A stretch of DNA of 64,000 bases from Actinomadura montaniterrae (GCF_008923365.1 NZ_WBMR01000003.1:62001-126000), one strand, 5' to 3'; shown: positions 36,371-46,879, counted from the first letter of the stretch. Made by a program: numbers and translations. Notes: generated from the sequence alone by a model not told the origin.

Positions 36371-36710
36371 ACCACCGTTCCGATCCTCCCCACGGGCCGA
36401 TACCGCGTCCCGCACCTCGGCCAGCACCGCCTCGACCTCGTCCGACAACCGACGCCCGCCCCGACCACCACTCGAAGGGCCAGGCAGCAAGTCCAAGGCG
36501 ACCCCCGCGCCCTGCCGCAACCGCCGCAGCAGGGCGCACGCCTGCCGCCGCGAGATCCCCAGCTCGGCCGCCGCCACGTCCGCGGCCGCCGCCCCCCCGC
36601 CGGCACCCCGGCGGCCAACGGCCGATCACCTGGGCCCGCCGAACCGCCACAGCCCAGACCTCGTCCGAAGCGGTCAGCACACCCCGTTCGACAACCGTGC
36701 CCGCTCGCCG
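36371..36710 (-). pseudogene. Second tniA remnant (N-terminal HTH part only)
   Basis: VERGVLTASDEVWAVAVRRA, then after a frame change LGISRRQACALLRRLRQGAG and DLLPGPSSGGRGGRRLSDEV, ending RGEDRNGG. It aligns residue by residue with the start of the TniA at 5830 (VERGVLTASGEAWAVAVRRA; LGISRRQVYALLSRWRRGEG). The DDE core is lost. It is a related but distinct copy, since many positions differ. Confidence 0.8.
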
Positions 36711-36732
36711 TCCATGCCGCGACCTCGCCGCC

Positions 36733-36858
36733 GTGCACACCAGTACGGAACCAGGCGGACGGTAGCGCACAGCAGTACGGACACCCCGCTGCTTCACAGA
36801 CCTCTACATAGATCCCGAAACCCCAGCACAACCGTGCACACGACTTCGGAAATCGAAA
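36733..36858. repeat. End repeats of the second tni element
   Basis: The motifs are GTGCACACCAGTACGGA at 36733-36749, GCGCACAGCAGTACGGAC at 36765-36782, and GTGCACACGACTTCGGA at 36834-36850 followed by AATCGAAA. The order, orientation and spacing copy the end at 5848-5974. The outer edge at 36858 lies against a Tn3 transposase fragment. Confidence 0.6.
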
Positions 36859-36865
36859 GCAGGCA

Positions 36866-37097
36866 GACCTGGAGCGGGTGTTCTTCCTCGATGACGAGGA
36901 CCGCGCGCTGCTTGACCGCCGTCGCGGCGAGCACATAAAACTCGGGTTCAGCCTGCCCAAGACATGACCCGGCTCAGCTCGTTCGTGCGCAAACACCTCG
37001 GCGTGCACGGCGCGTACAACTTCCTCCTACCGGATCTGGCCCCGGCGCCGTCCGCGACCTGGGCGACCCCGACGCACCCGACGACGACGAGGAATGA
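36866..37097 (+). pseudogene. Tn3-family transposase reduced to its two termini
   Basis: DLERVFFLDDEDRALLDRRR with GEHIKLGFSL is the N-terminal domain start of a Tn3 TnpA. It is directly followed by LSSFVRKHLGVHGAYNFLLP and, in the next frame, RDLGDPDAPDDDEE, the C-terminal end. Some 900 residues are missing between them. The tni end repeat abuts the 5' side, as if that element had inserted into this transposon. Confidence 0.6.
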
Positions 37098-37107
37098 GAC
37101 CCCATGA

Positions 37108-37236
37108 CTACGCGGGCTCGGCGTATTCGGCCACGTATGCCGCGTAGTTCTCCGCGATGCTGGCTCGGCCGGCCTCTGCGGTGAGGTGGTCGGCCGGGGA
37201 GGCAGTCGGCACCTGCCGCCCGTCGGCGGAAGACAT
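37108..37236 (-). CDS. Very small hypothetical ORF
   Basis: 42 aa from ATG 37236 (MSSADGRQVPTASPADHLTA, ending AYVAEYAEPA). The upstream frame stays open (TLRVAELARRIELP), so it may be the tail of an older gene. The helical, Ala-rich character recalls antitoxin tails, but there is no real family evidence. Confidence 0.25.
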   Translation of the reverse strand: MSSADGRQVPTASPADHLTAEAGRASIAENYAAYVAEYAEPA

Positions 37237-37304
37237 GGGTAGTTCGATCCGGCGCGCCAGTTCAGCGACCCTTAAAGTAGAAATTGATCTTGAAGTGGTT
37301 CCGC

Positions 37305-38432
37305 TCAGCCCAGTTCGTCTCCGGCGAGGTGGAGTAGGACGTTGATCAGGCGGGCGTTGAGGGGGAGATTCTCGGCGAGGTAGTCCGGGGTTCGGACATC
37401 CCAGGCGGTGGTCTGGAGGGCGATGTCTTGAGCGCGGGGCTCGTCCTGGGTGATGAGCGCTAGGGCGAGGTCCAGAGTGGGGCTCGGCCCGTCCAAGGTG
37501 GCTCGGAAATCGGTGAACTGCTTGAGGTGCGTCGTGGCTGCCGACGGGTTGAGCGTGGCCAGAAGGAGTAGCTGGGCTTTGTGGGCTTGCGGCGATAACT
37601 GCCACAGGGCCAGCAGGCCGGGGACAGCATCGGCAACGGCCCGGGTCGTCAGGGCCCCCGGGCTGTCGGAATCGGCCTCGGAGAGTGCCCAGGCGTTCTG
37701 GGAGGCGATGTAGAGCAGGTGCCGAAGGAGTTCGAGACGGCGTTCGGGGAGGAGGCTCGACGAGAGTGCGATCTGCACGAGGAACGGAATGGTGCGCTCC
37801 GTTGCCGAATACACGTCGCCCTGGTGCACGATGGCGCTGAAGTACTCATGCACGGCGCCTGACCAGCCCTCATCGTTGGCAGCCAGCGCTCGAAGGATGT
37901 CGGGCGTGTCGCCTGCAGAGCCGTATGCGTGGTCAAGGGAGGACCAGTCGACGTCGTCCAGTCCGGTGAGCGTGATCGGTTCTCCCTCGCCTGACAGCGA
38001 TGAGGGTCCTTGGTCCAGCAGCCGCACAACCACGGCGCTCTGGGCCCGGGGCGGGGTGTGAACGAAGGACGCCATGCGGAACTCCCTCACGTCCTCTATC
38101 GTCCGGTCGACGAGCAGCCCGTCGAGGGAGCCGAGTTCCGGCGGACTCGGATGGCGGACACCGTAGGCGTCCTTCAGCCGCGCAACGAACCGGTGCTCCT
38201 CGGCTGTCCACCACTCGATGTCGTCGTCGGGATATGGCCCGTCGTCCCACGCCAGGACACGCCAGCCTGGTTCATCACCCCAGCGGCCGCGGTAGGTGCA
38301 AGGGGTGAGCAAGACCTGGGTGTAGCCCCGCTCGATAAAGACCTCCGCGATTCGCCGAGCCGTCGGCTCGTCCGCGACTGCGACGTCAGCGGCTTCGCTC
38401 CACCGCTCGAGAACCTGCGCGAAGTCGGTCAC
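37305..38432 (-). CDS. Hypothetical protein, helical-repeat C-terminal region
   Basis: 375 aa from GTG 38432 (MTDFAQVLERWSEAADVAVA). The first ~100 residues are alpha/beta with many Trp (WGDEPGWRVLAWDDGPYPDD). From about residue 170 it becomes helical, with HEAT-like stretches (LPERRLELLRHLLYIASQNA; AHKAQLLLLATLNPSAATTH). No catalytic motif. It could be an immunity-type protein, but I do not recognise it. The frame is intact. Confidence 0.6.
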   Translation of the reverse strand: MTDFAQVLERWSEAADVAVADEPTARRIAEVFIERGYTQVLLTPCTYRGRWGDEPGWRVLAWDDGPYPDDDIEWWTAEEHRFVARLKDAYGVRHPSPPELGSLDGLLVDRTIEDVREFRMASFVHTPPRAQSAVVVRLLDQGPSSLSGEGEPITLTGLDDVDWSSLDHAYGSAGDTPDILRALAANDEGWSGAVHEYFSAIVHQGDVYSATERTIPFLVQIALSSSLLPERRLELLRHLLYIASQNAWALSEADSDSPGALTTRAVADAVPGLLALWQLSPQAHKAQLLLLATLNPSAATTHLKQFTDFRATLDGPSPTLDLALALITQDEPRAQDIALQTTAWDVRTPDYLAENLPLNARLINVLLHLAGDELG

Positions 38433-38630
38433 GTTGCAGCATTCTAGGCAAGGCCGGACCAGGCCTCAGTCTCACGGCCGCGCAGTCGTTACGCCTCATC
38501 TTGGCACTGCGCACCCGCCGCGTCCCAACCCGAAGTAGGTCTTGATCGCGCTCTGAGTCTTGTGGGATGGGCGTCGGGATTAGAACTTGGGCTCAAGGGA
38601 TCAGCGCATCTCCAATAATGATCTCGGTCA

Positions 38631-39115
38631 TTGTGGGAGGTGGTGCGGGACCACGGGTTCTCGGCTGTGCAGCAGGATGAACTGTGGCGGCTATGGAAGG
38701 AGAGCGAGGGCGCGTCGCTCGGATTTATCGCGCGGAGTCTGGATGGCGAGCTCCAGCACGTGCGGCGTTTTCTTGGCCAGACCGGTGGCCTGAGGGGGTC
38801 ACCGCCGCGGCGCTCGCCGCACCACCTCACCTCCGGGGAGCGTGAGGAGATCTCCCGTGGGATCGCCTCAGGCCTGTCCGCTCGGGCGATCGCTGGACAG
38901 CCGCGCCGGCCCGCTTCGGCGGCGTCTCGGGAGATTCAGCGCAATGGTGGCCGTGAGGCCTATCGCGCGCATGAAGCCGATGTGGCCGCACTGCTGCGCA
39001 GCCACCGTCCCAAGAAGGCGAAGCTGGCTAGCGCGCGCCCTGCGCGCCCTGGTCGAGGAGATGCTCAACCAACGCTGGTCTCCTGTGCACATCGCTGGTC
39101 GCCTGGAGCTGCTGC
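38631..39115 (+). pseudogene. IS30-family transposase, N-terminal half
   Basis: LTSGEREEISRGIASGLSAR, SAASREIQRNGGREAYRAHE and, after a frame change near 39035, RALVEEMLNQRWSPVHIAGR. These are the HTH region and linker of an IS30 transposase. It stops where the IS3-like scrap begins. The C-terminal half at 32866-33336 is in the same orientation and might derive from the same or a sister copy. Confidence 0.75.
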
Positions 39116-39146
39116 CGTCCGCCGCCGGGTTCGACGGGGAGCCGGT

Positions 39147-39500
39147 TCAGGTGCTCGTCGAGCGCGTCGGCGCCCCCCAGGGTGTCGGCGTCATGCAACC
39201 ACCGGGCTCCGGGCAACCGCGGACGCACCACGCGGCTGCCGGTCGCCACCACAGCCGCTCGTAGCCCAACGTGGCCCGTGCGCACAGGTAGACGCCCTCA
39301 GGCAGCGAATCGTAGGCGGCCAAGATCCGGGCCTTGTAGGCCTTGGTGAACGTCCGAGTACGGCGTGGCCAGCACCTCGATGCCGGATCTCTCGCTGCCA
39401 TGATGCGAGCACTCCCTCTCGGCCGCCGCTTCCGGTGGTTCCTCGTCCACCGCGGTCCTGAACGGCGGTCCCGAAGTGGCGCGGTCGTTCAATTGATCAA
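39147..39500 (-). pseudogene. IS3-type OrfA remnant
   Basis: TRTFTKAYKARILAAYDSLP is the typical start of the HTH domain in IS3-group OrfA proteins. It is preceded by EEPPEAAAERECSHHGSERS in a neighbouring frame. After LPEG the frame is lost. Only part of the DNA-binding region remains. Confidence 0.45.
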
Positions 39501-39698
39501 TAGGTGACGCCTTCCTTTCCAGACGATGAACACCTCCCGGAAGTGCCGAAGCAGATGTACGGCGGGGCACATAATGTTAGCGATGCTCGGTCTCGCATAC
39601 CCTGCAGCATCCAAGACTTGAAGCGCCGTCAACCGAAAGCCAATTATGGGCAGATTCAAGCGGCCGAGCATCCGGTGCCGCCCAAATAGAGGAGGTTC

Positions 39699-41491
39699 AT
39701 GAGCGACGAGAACGATGAAGTGTACGTACTCTTCTTTGGCGTTAGCCTGGTGATCGTCCTCTTCGGCGCGCTGTGCAGTTTTCTGATCTGGTTGTCGGGG
39801 CAGATGTCCGCCTTGCTCACAGGCGGCGGCTGGCCCGACTCCAGCCCGAAGGACTGCCTGGAAATCGCCTTCCATTTCGTCCGGCATCCCGGCGATCCGA
39901 GCTCCTCCTGGCCGCCGCGGCAGAGTTGGGGCCCGCCCCGGCCTTCTACGCCCTGCTGCTCGCGTTTCTGGCGTCGATGGTGATCGGGGTTTACTTCTCG
40001 ATGCGGCTGCTGCTGAACCTGCGGCGCCACCGGCCGGTCCGGCGGCTGCGGCTGGGCTTCGCGTCCGGCTGGGAGGTCCGCAGGCTGCTGAGCACCCGGA
40101 CCGTCCTGGGCAAGGCCGCAAAGGTCCGGCCGTCCACCGCGAACCGACCGGCGAATACGGTGAGACCGGAGGAAGTCGGCTTCTACATCGGCAGGGACAT
40201 CAGATCCCGGCGGAAACTGTATATGTCCTTGGAAGACGTGATGATCGTCGTCGCGGCGCCGCGGCAGGGAAAGGACTTGCACTTCGTCACGCCTCTCACA
40301 ATTGACGCGCCAGGTCCCTGCATCGTCACCTCCACCCGGCGAGACACGTTCCTCAACACCGCCATGGTGCGGGCGCAGTACGGCGAAGTGCATGTCTTCG
40401 ACCCGAGCGACCTCACCGGATGGCCGAATCGTCTGCGCTGGTCCTTCCTGGGGGGATGCGAGGACCCGAATGTATGCGCGGTCAGATCCGGCACGCTCGT
40501 CGCTGCGAGCGGTCTGCAGATGGGAATGGAGGGCGCCAATGCGCTCGCCGGCGTTACGACCATCATCCGCTGCCTGCTGCACGCGGGCGCGATCGGCGGG
40601 CTCACCATTCGCGACGTGATGGGCTGGGTCTACGAGGCGAGCGGTGACGAGCCGGTGGGTATCTTGCGATGGGGGGAACGCGAAGGCAGGGCCGCCCCTG
40701 GATATTCGTCGCAACTAGAGTTCAACGCGCGAAATGAGCGGCTCTGGTCCGGTGTGATGCAGGTCATGAGCTGTTTCTCGAACGAGCGGGTACTGTCCGA
40801 TCTTTCACCGCCGCCCGGCACGGGCTTCAATTTTCAGGAGTTCCTCAAGGGCCGCAATACCCTGTACATCGTCGGTAGGCAGCAGAAGGAGCATGGCGGG
40901 ATCGCGCCGATCGTCACCACGATGATCGAGCAGTTCTTCCGGTCCGCGCGTGGAAGCGCGATGAAGCAACCGACTGGACGCCTCGACCCGCCCCTCACCT
41001 TCGAGTTGAACCACGTGACCAACATCTGCCCGTTGGACAGCCTGCCCACGTACATGGGCGAATCGGGTGGTTATGGCATCACCGTGCACGGCTACCTGGC
41101 GTCCTTGGCGGACGCCCGTGCCAAATGGGGCTCGGACGGGGCGGCGCGCTTGTGGGACAACGCCACAGTCCGTGTCATTTCGGGAGGTACCGGAACCGCC
41201 AAGGATCTCGCCGAACTTTCCGACCTCATGGGCAGGCACAATGGAAAGCGTGCGCTGGAACCCGAGGAGCTTCGGACCATGCCCTTCGGTCGCGCAGCCG
41301 TCATCGCAGGCACGGCTCGTTCCGTCGAGATACGGCTCACCCCATGGTGGAAACGTGTTGACCGTGACGACATCGCCAGGGGCAGACAGGCTCTGGAGGC
41401 AATGATCCGCGAGCACGCGACGAGCCATCCGGCCGCTACCGCTGCCGACACGACCCCCTCGGATGAAGAGGAGCCCTGGCCCGCACTATGA
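39699..41491 (+). pseudogene. TraG/VirD4-type conjugative coupling ATPase, one frameshift
   Basis: ATG 39699 follows AGAGGAGG. The first frame gives MSDENDEVYVLFFGVSLVIV, a membrane helix, and reaches VRHPGDP. A one-base loss near 39898 moves the rest to another frame: ELLLAAAAELGPAPAFYALL, a second helix, then VVAAPRQGKDLHFVTPL (Walker A-like, GKD). FELNHVTNICPLDSLPTYMG takes the Walker B place, with Asn where Asp-Glu is usual, and IISGGTGTAKDL-type motifs follow. About 595 aa when joined. It suggests an integrative conjugative element, but no relaxase is visible. Confidence 0.75.
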
Positions 41492-41492
41492 C

Positions 41493-42177
41493 ATCACGAC
41501 CACCCTTTCCGGGCTCCGCTCACGCACAGGATGCTGTCGGGCACCGTCACGACCGCCTCGGCGTCGACCACGCACCATCGTCTCCCGCCACAGCGTGTCG
41601 ATCACCTCGACACCGATCGGGGCCTCTCCAGCGCCCGGTTCCGGATCGGGCATGTCGACTAGCTCGAACACTTCCAGGCTACCGAATCGTCCACCGAGGC
41701 CCTGCTGCGCCGGTTCACCTCCGGGCCCACCCAACCGGCCTACGCGGCGATGATGGAGGTCGGCCGCGCCCAACGCACGATCTTCCTGGCTCGCTCGGCT
41801 CCGACACCGCGATCTCCAGCGGGAGACCGAGTCCGGGCTGAACGTGGCGGAGAACTACAACGGCGTCGACGACTGCATCAAGTTCGGCGAGCGCGGCGGG
41901 CTCGCCTCCAACCGGCGCGAGGAGCTCAGGATGCTGTGCCTGCACATCCTCCAGTCCTGCCTCGGCTTCATCAACACCCTGATGATCCAAGACACCCTCG
42001 TCCTGCCGGAGTGGAGGACGTCCTCACCGACGTCGACCGGCACGCCCTCACCCGCTGTTCCACACCAACATGACCGCCTACGGGGAGATCCAGCTCCGCA
42101 CCGACCGCCGCCTGGACATCACCGAACTGCCCACCCCATCATCGGCGTCCGGCTACGTGGTGGAGCGCCGACGGTAG
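41493..42177 (+). pseudogene. Tn3-family transposase C-terminal remnant
   Basis: LEHFQATESSTEALLRRFTS, PAYAAMMEVGRAQRTIFLAR, then LNVAENYNGVDDCIKFGERG, LASNRREELRMLCLHILQSC and LGFINTLMIQDTLVLPEW, ending GEIQLRTDRRLDI. This is the catalytic C-terminus of a Tn3 TnpA spread over three frames. Confidence 0.8.
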
Positions 42178-42462
42178 GCGCCTGCTGGCACGCCCGCCCG
42201 CAGAAGAGAGCCTAAGGGCGACCCGTGCTCTGCTTGCCCTCGGCAGCCACGGCTCGATCAGCGCCGGCTCATTAGAACCAGCGCAAATAGGCGTGCATAG
42301 CCGTACCCCGGATACAGCACGGGCTTAGGCCTGTCGATCACGAAAATGTGACGCTCTGTAATCGTTCGGGTACCGGTAGAACCTACGTGAAATGTGTACG
42401 CACCCTGATTGGTAGCGTGCACGATGCGGCCGCATATCGACGAGCCGGCCCCGCTACCGATG

Positions 42463-42945
42463 GGCATTCACCCGAAGGACATGGAAGATACGGATACGGC
42501 AACTGACCGGTTGCACCATCGCGCCCGAACAGCCCCCTCGCGCTGCTGGCGGCGTACCGCGTTGGCGGTTCCGCCACTTGCGGTGCTCGCATGTGCACTG
42601 TTCGGTGCGATCATTTCGCTGTCGAATAGCTACACCCACCACGAATCGCAGGCATGCCATTGGATGCCGCTGCCGTGGACCATTTGGGCCACCAGCTATG
42701 GCGGGCTCTTGGCGGCGCTGGGGGCCGTGGTGCTGTGGATTGCCCTGTGGTGGTATGCGCGGGCACGCGGCTGGGATCAAGACGCCACGTGGCAGGGCCG
42801 ACTGGCCAGCGGATTCGCGATGTTGGGCGGGTTGGCCGTGCTCGTGCTCATCGGCGCTGTGGTCCTCACACATCTCGAGTCGGCCGAGATCACTGCCAGG
42901 CTGGGCCAGCCGATGTGCGAGGGGTTCGGACTCCAGATGCCGTAG
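42463..42945 (+). CDS. Small membrane protein of unknown function
   Basis: About 160 aa; the start is uncertain (ATG 42463, 42481, or upstream starts to 42409). Three hydrophobic segments are visible: LAVPPLAVLACALFGAIISL, LLAALGAVVLWIALWWYARA and LGGLAVLVLIGAVVLTHL. The segment CHWMPLPWTIWATSYGG lies between the first two. Not recognised. The preceding 285 bp hold no gene. Confidence 0.55.
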   Translation, partial: GIHPKDMEDTDTATDRLHHRARTAPSRCWRRTALAVPPLAVLACALFGAIISLSNSYTHHESQACHWMPLPWTIWATSYGGLLAALGAVVLWIALWWYARARGWDQDATWQGRLASGFAMLGGLAVLVLIGAVVLTHLESAEITARLGQPMCEGFGLQMP

Positions 42946-42985
42946 CAGCGTCATGCAGCCTTTGGAGTCACGCAGCTGGGGGCCG

Positions 42986-43850
42986 TTACCGGCGGCGTTC
43001 GGGGCGGGTGTCCCAGCGGTAGTGGGTCCATGCCCGTCCAATCAGGCTACGAACGGTGATGATCGTGTCAGCGAGGTCGAAGAACGTGTCGATGACGATC
43101 GCGTGGCGTTCGTAGCAGCGGGGGCAGGCGGGTGAAGGCGCTGCCAGGCGTAGGTGCGCTCGACGTGCCACCTCCGGCCGGGTTGGATGGGGACTTTGTC
43201 GCCTTTGCAGGCTATCTGCCCGCGCAGGCCACGCTCACCGAGCGTGGTGCGGGTCTTGCCGGAGTCATAGCCGGCGTCCAGGTGCACAGTGACCTCCTCG
43301 GGGAGCGGACCGAGGTCGTCAAGCAGGTCGAGGGTGGGTTCCAGCAAAGGAGAATCGTGGCGGTTGGCTCCTGCCAGGACCCGTCCAAGCGGAACGCCGT
43401 ACACGTCGGTCATGTTAGAACGCTTCACACCCAGCTTGCCACGGTCGGCCGGGGACCGGTCGGCGGCTTCGCCTCCGCCGGGTGCCTTGGTGATGGTTCC
43501 GTCAACGGCGATCTGATCCAAACGAGCCCGATGACCCGGTCGTAAGCGGCCAGGGCGATCTGCTTGAGCTGGGCGAATATGCCCAGGGTGATCCACTCGT
43601 CGCGGCGGTTGCGGATGGTGTGGCCGAGCAGGTGTCATCGGCGGTGGCCTCATACGAGCAGCCGAACCGCAGCACCTGAATCAGCCTGTCGAACACGACC
43701 CGGTCGTTGATCCGCCGCCGGTGACAGCCCAGCGGTGGGCGGGATCATAGATCGCACGCTTGGGCAGCAGGACCTCGAGCTCGACCCACAGCGGTTCGCC
43801 GAGCCAGGATCGGAGGACAGGCGCGGATGACCTCTTCCTTGATCACGAAG
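42986..43850 (-). pseudogene. IS5-family transposase, multiply frameshifted
   Basis: On the minus strand: SWLGEPLWVELEVLLPKRAI, VFDRLIQVLRFGCSYEA, DEWITLGIFAQLKQIALAAY, then LDQIAVDGTITKAPGGGEAA and HLDAGYDSGKTRTTLGERGL, ending SLIGRAWTHYRWDTRP. D and D-G-x-I motifs of the DDE fold are present, but at least four frame changes are needed. Confidence 0.75.
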
Positions 43851-44062
43851 CGTAGGCAACTTGGTGATCACGCGGCTCCGTGCCTGCGTTACTTCCACTC
43901 CCGACCCGATAGCCAATCTGCGCGAGTTCTTAGTCACATCACCAGATGCCGCATCAACAGATCATCGGCGACAACAGTCCCCACAAAAGCCCGTCAGGAC
44001 GAGAGAGCGGCCCCAACTTCCTGTCGAGATTCCCTCACCTCCCGTGTGACAAGCTGGCCGGT

Positions 44063-44720
44063 ATGGACGTCGAACGGCTCCGGGTCACGGTGTACCGGAT
44101 CTTCGCGGGTACGGGGCGTGCGCCGAGCACCGAGGACCTCATCCGAGAGCTGGATGCGCCGCGGTCACAGGTGGATGAGGGCCTGCGCGTTGGCCGCCGC
44201 CCGCCATCTGGCTCTGGACGCACACGGCTCGATCACCATGGCCCACCCGTTCTCAGCGGTGCCCCTCGGATTCTCCGTCATGGGAGCGACCACTCTGTGG
44301 TGGGGCGGCTGCGCATGGGACTCCTTCGCCCTCCCCCACCTGCTCGACGACGCCAACCCCGCACTGGTAGCCACACGCTGCCCGGCCTGCGACACCCCGC
44401 ACGTCTGGAATGTCACCCGGCAAGCACCTCCGCCCGGAGACCAGGTGGCACACTTCCTGGTCCCCGCCGCCCACATGTGGGACGACGTCGTCCACACCTG
44501 CGGACACCAGCGCATCTTCTGCTCGCAATCCTGCGTCGACGCCTGGCTGAAACGAACAGGCAACCCACCCGGCTACGTCCTTGACCTCCCCACCCTGTGG
44601 CGGCTCGCCTCACGCTGGTACGAGGGCCGCCTCGACCACGGCTACATCCGCCGTGAACCCGCCGCCGCCGCCGACTATCTGCGCTCCGTCGGACTCACCG
44701 GCCCCTTCTGGGGCACCTGA
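44063..44720 (+). pseudogene. merB: Alkylmercury lyase MerB, one frameshift
   Basis: ATG 44063 gives MDVERLRVTVYRIFAGTGRA, the N-terminal winged-helix part. The frame changes near 44186 and resumes as ALAAARHLALDAHGSITMAH. The catalytic region is intact: GGCAWDSFALPHLL holds the Cys and Asp equivalent to Cys96 and Asp99, and QRIFCSQSCVDAWL the Cys equivalent to Cys159. MerB cleaves the carbon-mercury bond of organomercurials. No merA, merR or transport gene is seen nearby. It is probably old mercury-transposon cargo. Confidence 0.75.
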
Positions 44721-44755
44721 CCACCCGCCAGGCGAACAGTCCGACGCGGTACGGA

Positions 44756-45095
44756 CCTGCCAGAAAGTCACGATCGGATCGCCGACTACGCCGCGGCGCT
44801 GAAGCGAGCGCCGCTGGACGGCGACACTCGCCGCGCCTACGACTCCCCGGGTGCGGACCTTCCTAGCCTGGCTGGAGACCAGCGCTCTGGACGACGCCCA
44901 CGACCGCGACTTCGCCGTCCGCGACTACAAGACCCACTTGAAGACCGTCTTGCGCCCGGGCCTCGAGCACCGTCAACGCCCACCTCACCGCCCTAAACCA
45001 CTTCCTCACCCAACTCGGACTCGGGCCCCGTGATCCGCCGCGACGACGCTCCCAAGCTCGCCCTCGCGCCCTGGACGCCCGCCAGCAGAAGCAGC
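44756..45095 (+). pseudogene. Tyrosine recombinase N-terminal (SAM-like) remnant
   Basis: RIADYAAALKRAPLDGDTRR, then VRTFLAWLETSALDDAHDRD and FAVRDYKTHLKTVLR, then VNAHLTALNHFLTQLGLGP in shifted frames, ending RALDARQQKQ. It is the core-binding domain of a phage-type integrase. The catalytic domain is absent: the sequence stops where the IS481-type element begins at 45102. Confidence 0.65.
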
Positions 45096-45101
45096 AAGCG
45101 A

Positions 45102-46576
45102 TGTCTAGTCCCACGAGATGCTTGACGTTCTAGTCCCAGGACATGCTTGACGGATGTCCTAGGTTTCACGGGGTGGCCTTGCGGGGCCGGTGGGCTTTGA
45201 TACTGCGGACGGGCTGGGTGCTGGTCCGCCGGACCGTCCCGCACGTCATCGCCGCCCAGCTCGATCGACAGCGTGGTGTCGGCGACGTGGGTGGTGATGA
45301 CCTGGCCAGCGTGCAGGCGGCCGAGGGAGATCTTCGGTCCGGCGACCATGACGACGCCGGTGTTGCTGGCCCGGCGTTGCACAGTGACCGGTTCGGTTCG
45401 GGGGCGTGGCGGCGGCCCGGCCCAGCGCGGACCGCGCAGTGCCCGGACCTGCTCGGGTGTGAACGTGTTGGGTCGGGTGCGCAGCGGCTCACGGGTCTGC
45501 AAGTCGAGGAACATCAGCGTGGCGGGTTCGATGCGGATGCCGATCCGGCGGCCTCGCAGGATCTCCGCGGCCAGGACCATCCGGCCGCCCAGGCCGACGT
45601 TGCCGTCCCTTGTTGACGGTCCGGTCGACCTCAACGGCGTCGCCGTCCTCGGCGGGCGGCAGCGGCGGCGGTCCGGCCTTGCGGGCGCCGCGGGCGGCCA
45701 GCGCGGTCAGGTCCGCGGTCGGCAGGTGCGATCGCACCGACTTGATCCGCGCCCCGGCCTTCAGCAGGTGAATGACGTCGGTGTCAGCCCAGAACGTCAC
45801 CGTCACACCCGCTTGAGCGGGGCCGAGCCAGAACTGGCGACCGGCCACGAACATGTTCCCGCTGGCCGGCACGGTCCGCTCGAACTCCACCGCCCCGCCA
45901 TGCCGCACCCTGCCCTCTGTGACGCCTTCCGTGATCGCTGCGGCTTGGTCCGGCGAGGGTGGCTCGGCCAATTCGGGCTCGCGGGCGGGTGGGACGGCGG
46001 CCAGACGGACCGCGGCGGGCAGCCGCAACGGCAAACAACTCCTGCTCGTCCTGGGCGGTGCGGGTGTCGAACCGGTCGACCGGACACGCCATGCCCAGCG
46101 ACTGGTGAGGGCGGCGGGTGTTGTATTCGACCCCCCAGCCCGCCACCGCCGCCCGGGCCGCGTCCAGGTCATCGAACGGCACCGCATCATCCAGCAGCTC
46201 CCGCCGCAGACTCTGATGGAACCGCTCGACCTTGCCCGTCGTGGTCGGCGACCGAGGCTGCGTCAACCGATGCACGATCCCGTTGTCGCGGCAGATCCGA
46301 TCGAACAACACCTCACCGCCATGCCCGAACCGGTCGGTGAACTGCTTGCCATTGTCGGTCAGCACCTCACCCGGCACCCCGAACTCGCGCAACGCCGCAG
46401 CGAACGCCAGACACACCGCCCGATACCGCTGCTCGACAACCGACAACTCCGCCAGGGCCAATCCCGGCCTCCCTGACACGCGGCGCCCGCAAACGAACAC
46501 GCGACAGCCAAGCCGAACAGGCACCCGTCAAGCATGTGATGGGACAGAGGTGTCAAGCATCTCCCGGGACAGGACA
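45102..46576. mobile_element. IS481-type insertion sequence with doubled terminal repeats
   Basis: Both ends start TGTC and carry two tandem copies of a roughly 25-bp unit. The left end has GTCCCACGAGATGCTTGAC and AGTCCCAGGACATGCTTGAC; the right end, inverted, has GTCCCGGGAGATGCTTGAC and GTCCCATCACATGCTTGAC. The interior is a degraded transposase on the minus strand. Left and right flanks show no clear target duplication. Confidence 0.65.
45148..46510 (-). pseudogene. IS481-family transposase with internal deletion and frameshifts
   Basis: The N-terminus LALAELSVVEQRYRAV is joined directly to FAAALREFGVPGEVLTDNGK, losing most of the HTH and the first catalytic Asp. GKVERFHQSLRRELLDD and EYNTRRPHQSLGMACPVDRF complete the core. 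The C-terminal extension continues in shifted frames (VEVDRTVNK..., RVLAAEILRGRRIGIRIEPA-like, RALRGPRWAGPPPRP), ending near 45148. Confidence 0.7.
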
Positions 46577-46879
46577 GAAGCAACCAGCGACTATTGCCGA
46601 ATTCCGCCCGTTTGAGATCGAGGGGCGGCGGCGCTCGGGCTGCTGCGCGGCCCCGCGCCAGACCGCCCGGCGCGTGCGGCGTGGGCGCCGGTCATCGGGC
46701 GGCCGCACCGGGCCGCGCACCGCGCCACGTCCGCCGGCCCGCCCCGACCGCTCACCGCAGGGGCACGCCGCCGCCCTGACGAGTCGACGCCGGAACCTCT
46801 AGGCTCAGATAACGAGTAGCAGAGCGTGACCGTGGTCGAACGCCATTTAAATCCGCATGGGAGGTTGCCGGAAGATCGG
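46577..46879. other. GC-rich stretch without a gene
   Basis: About 300 bp between the IS481-type element and the MBL-like scrap. Only short Arg-rich frames are present, and no repeat or promoter is evident. Confidence 0.35.

Noticed and set aside
44756..45095. A functional integrase defining an attachment site
   Set aside because: The catalytic domain is missing and the frame is broken. No tRNA gene is present.
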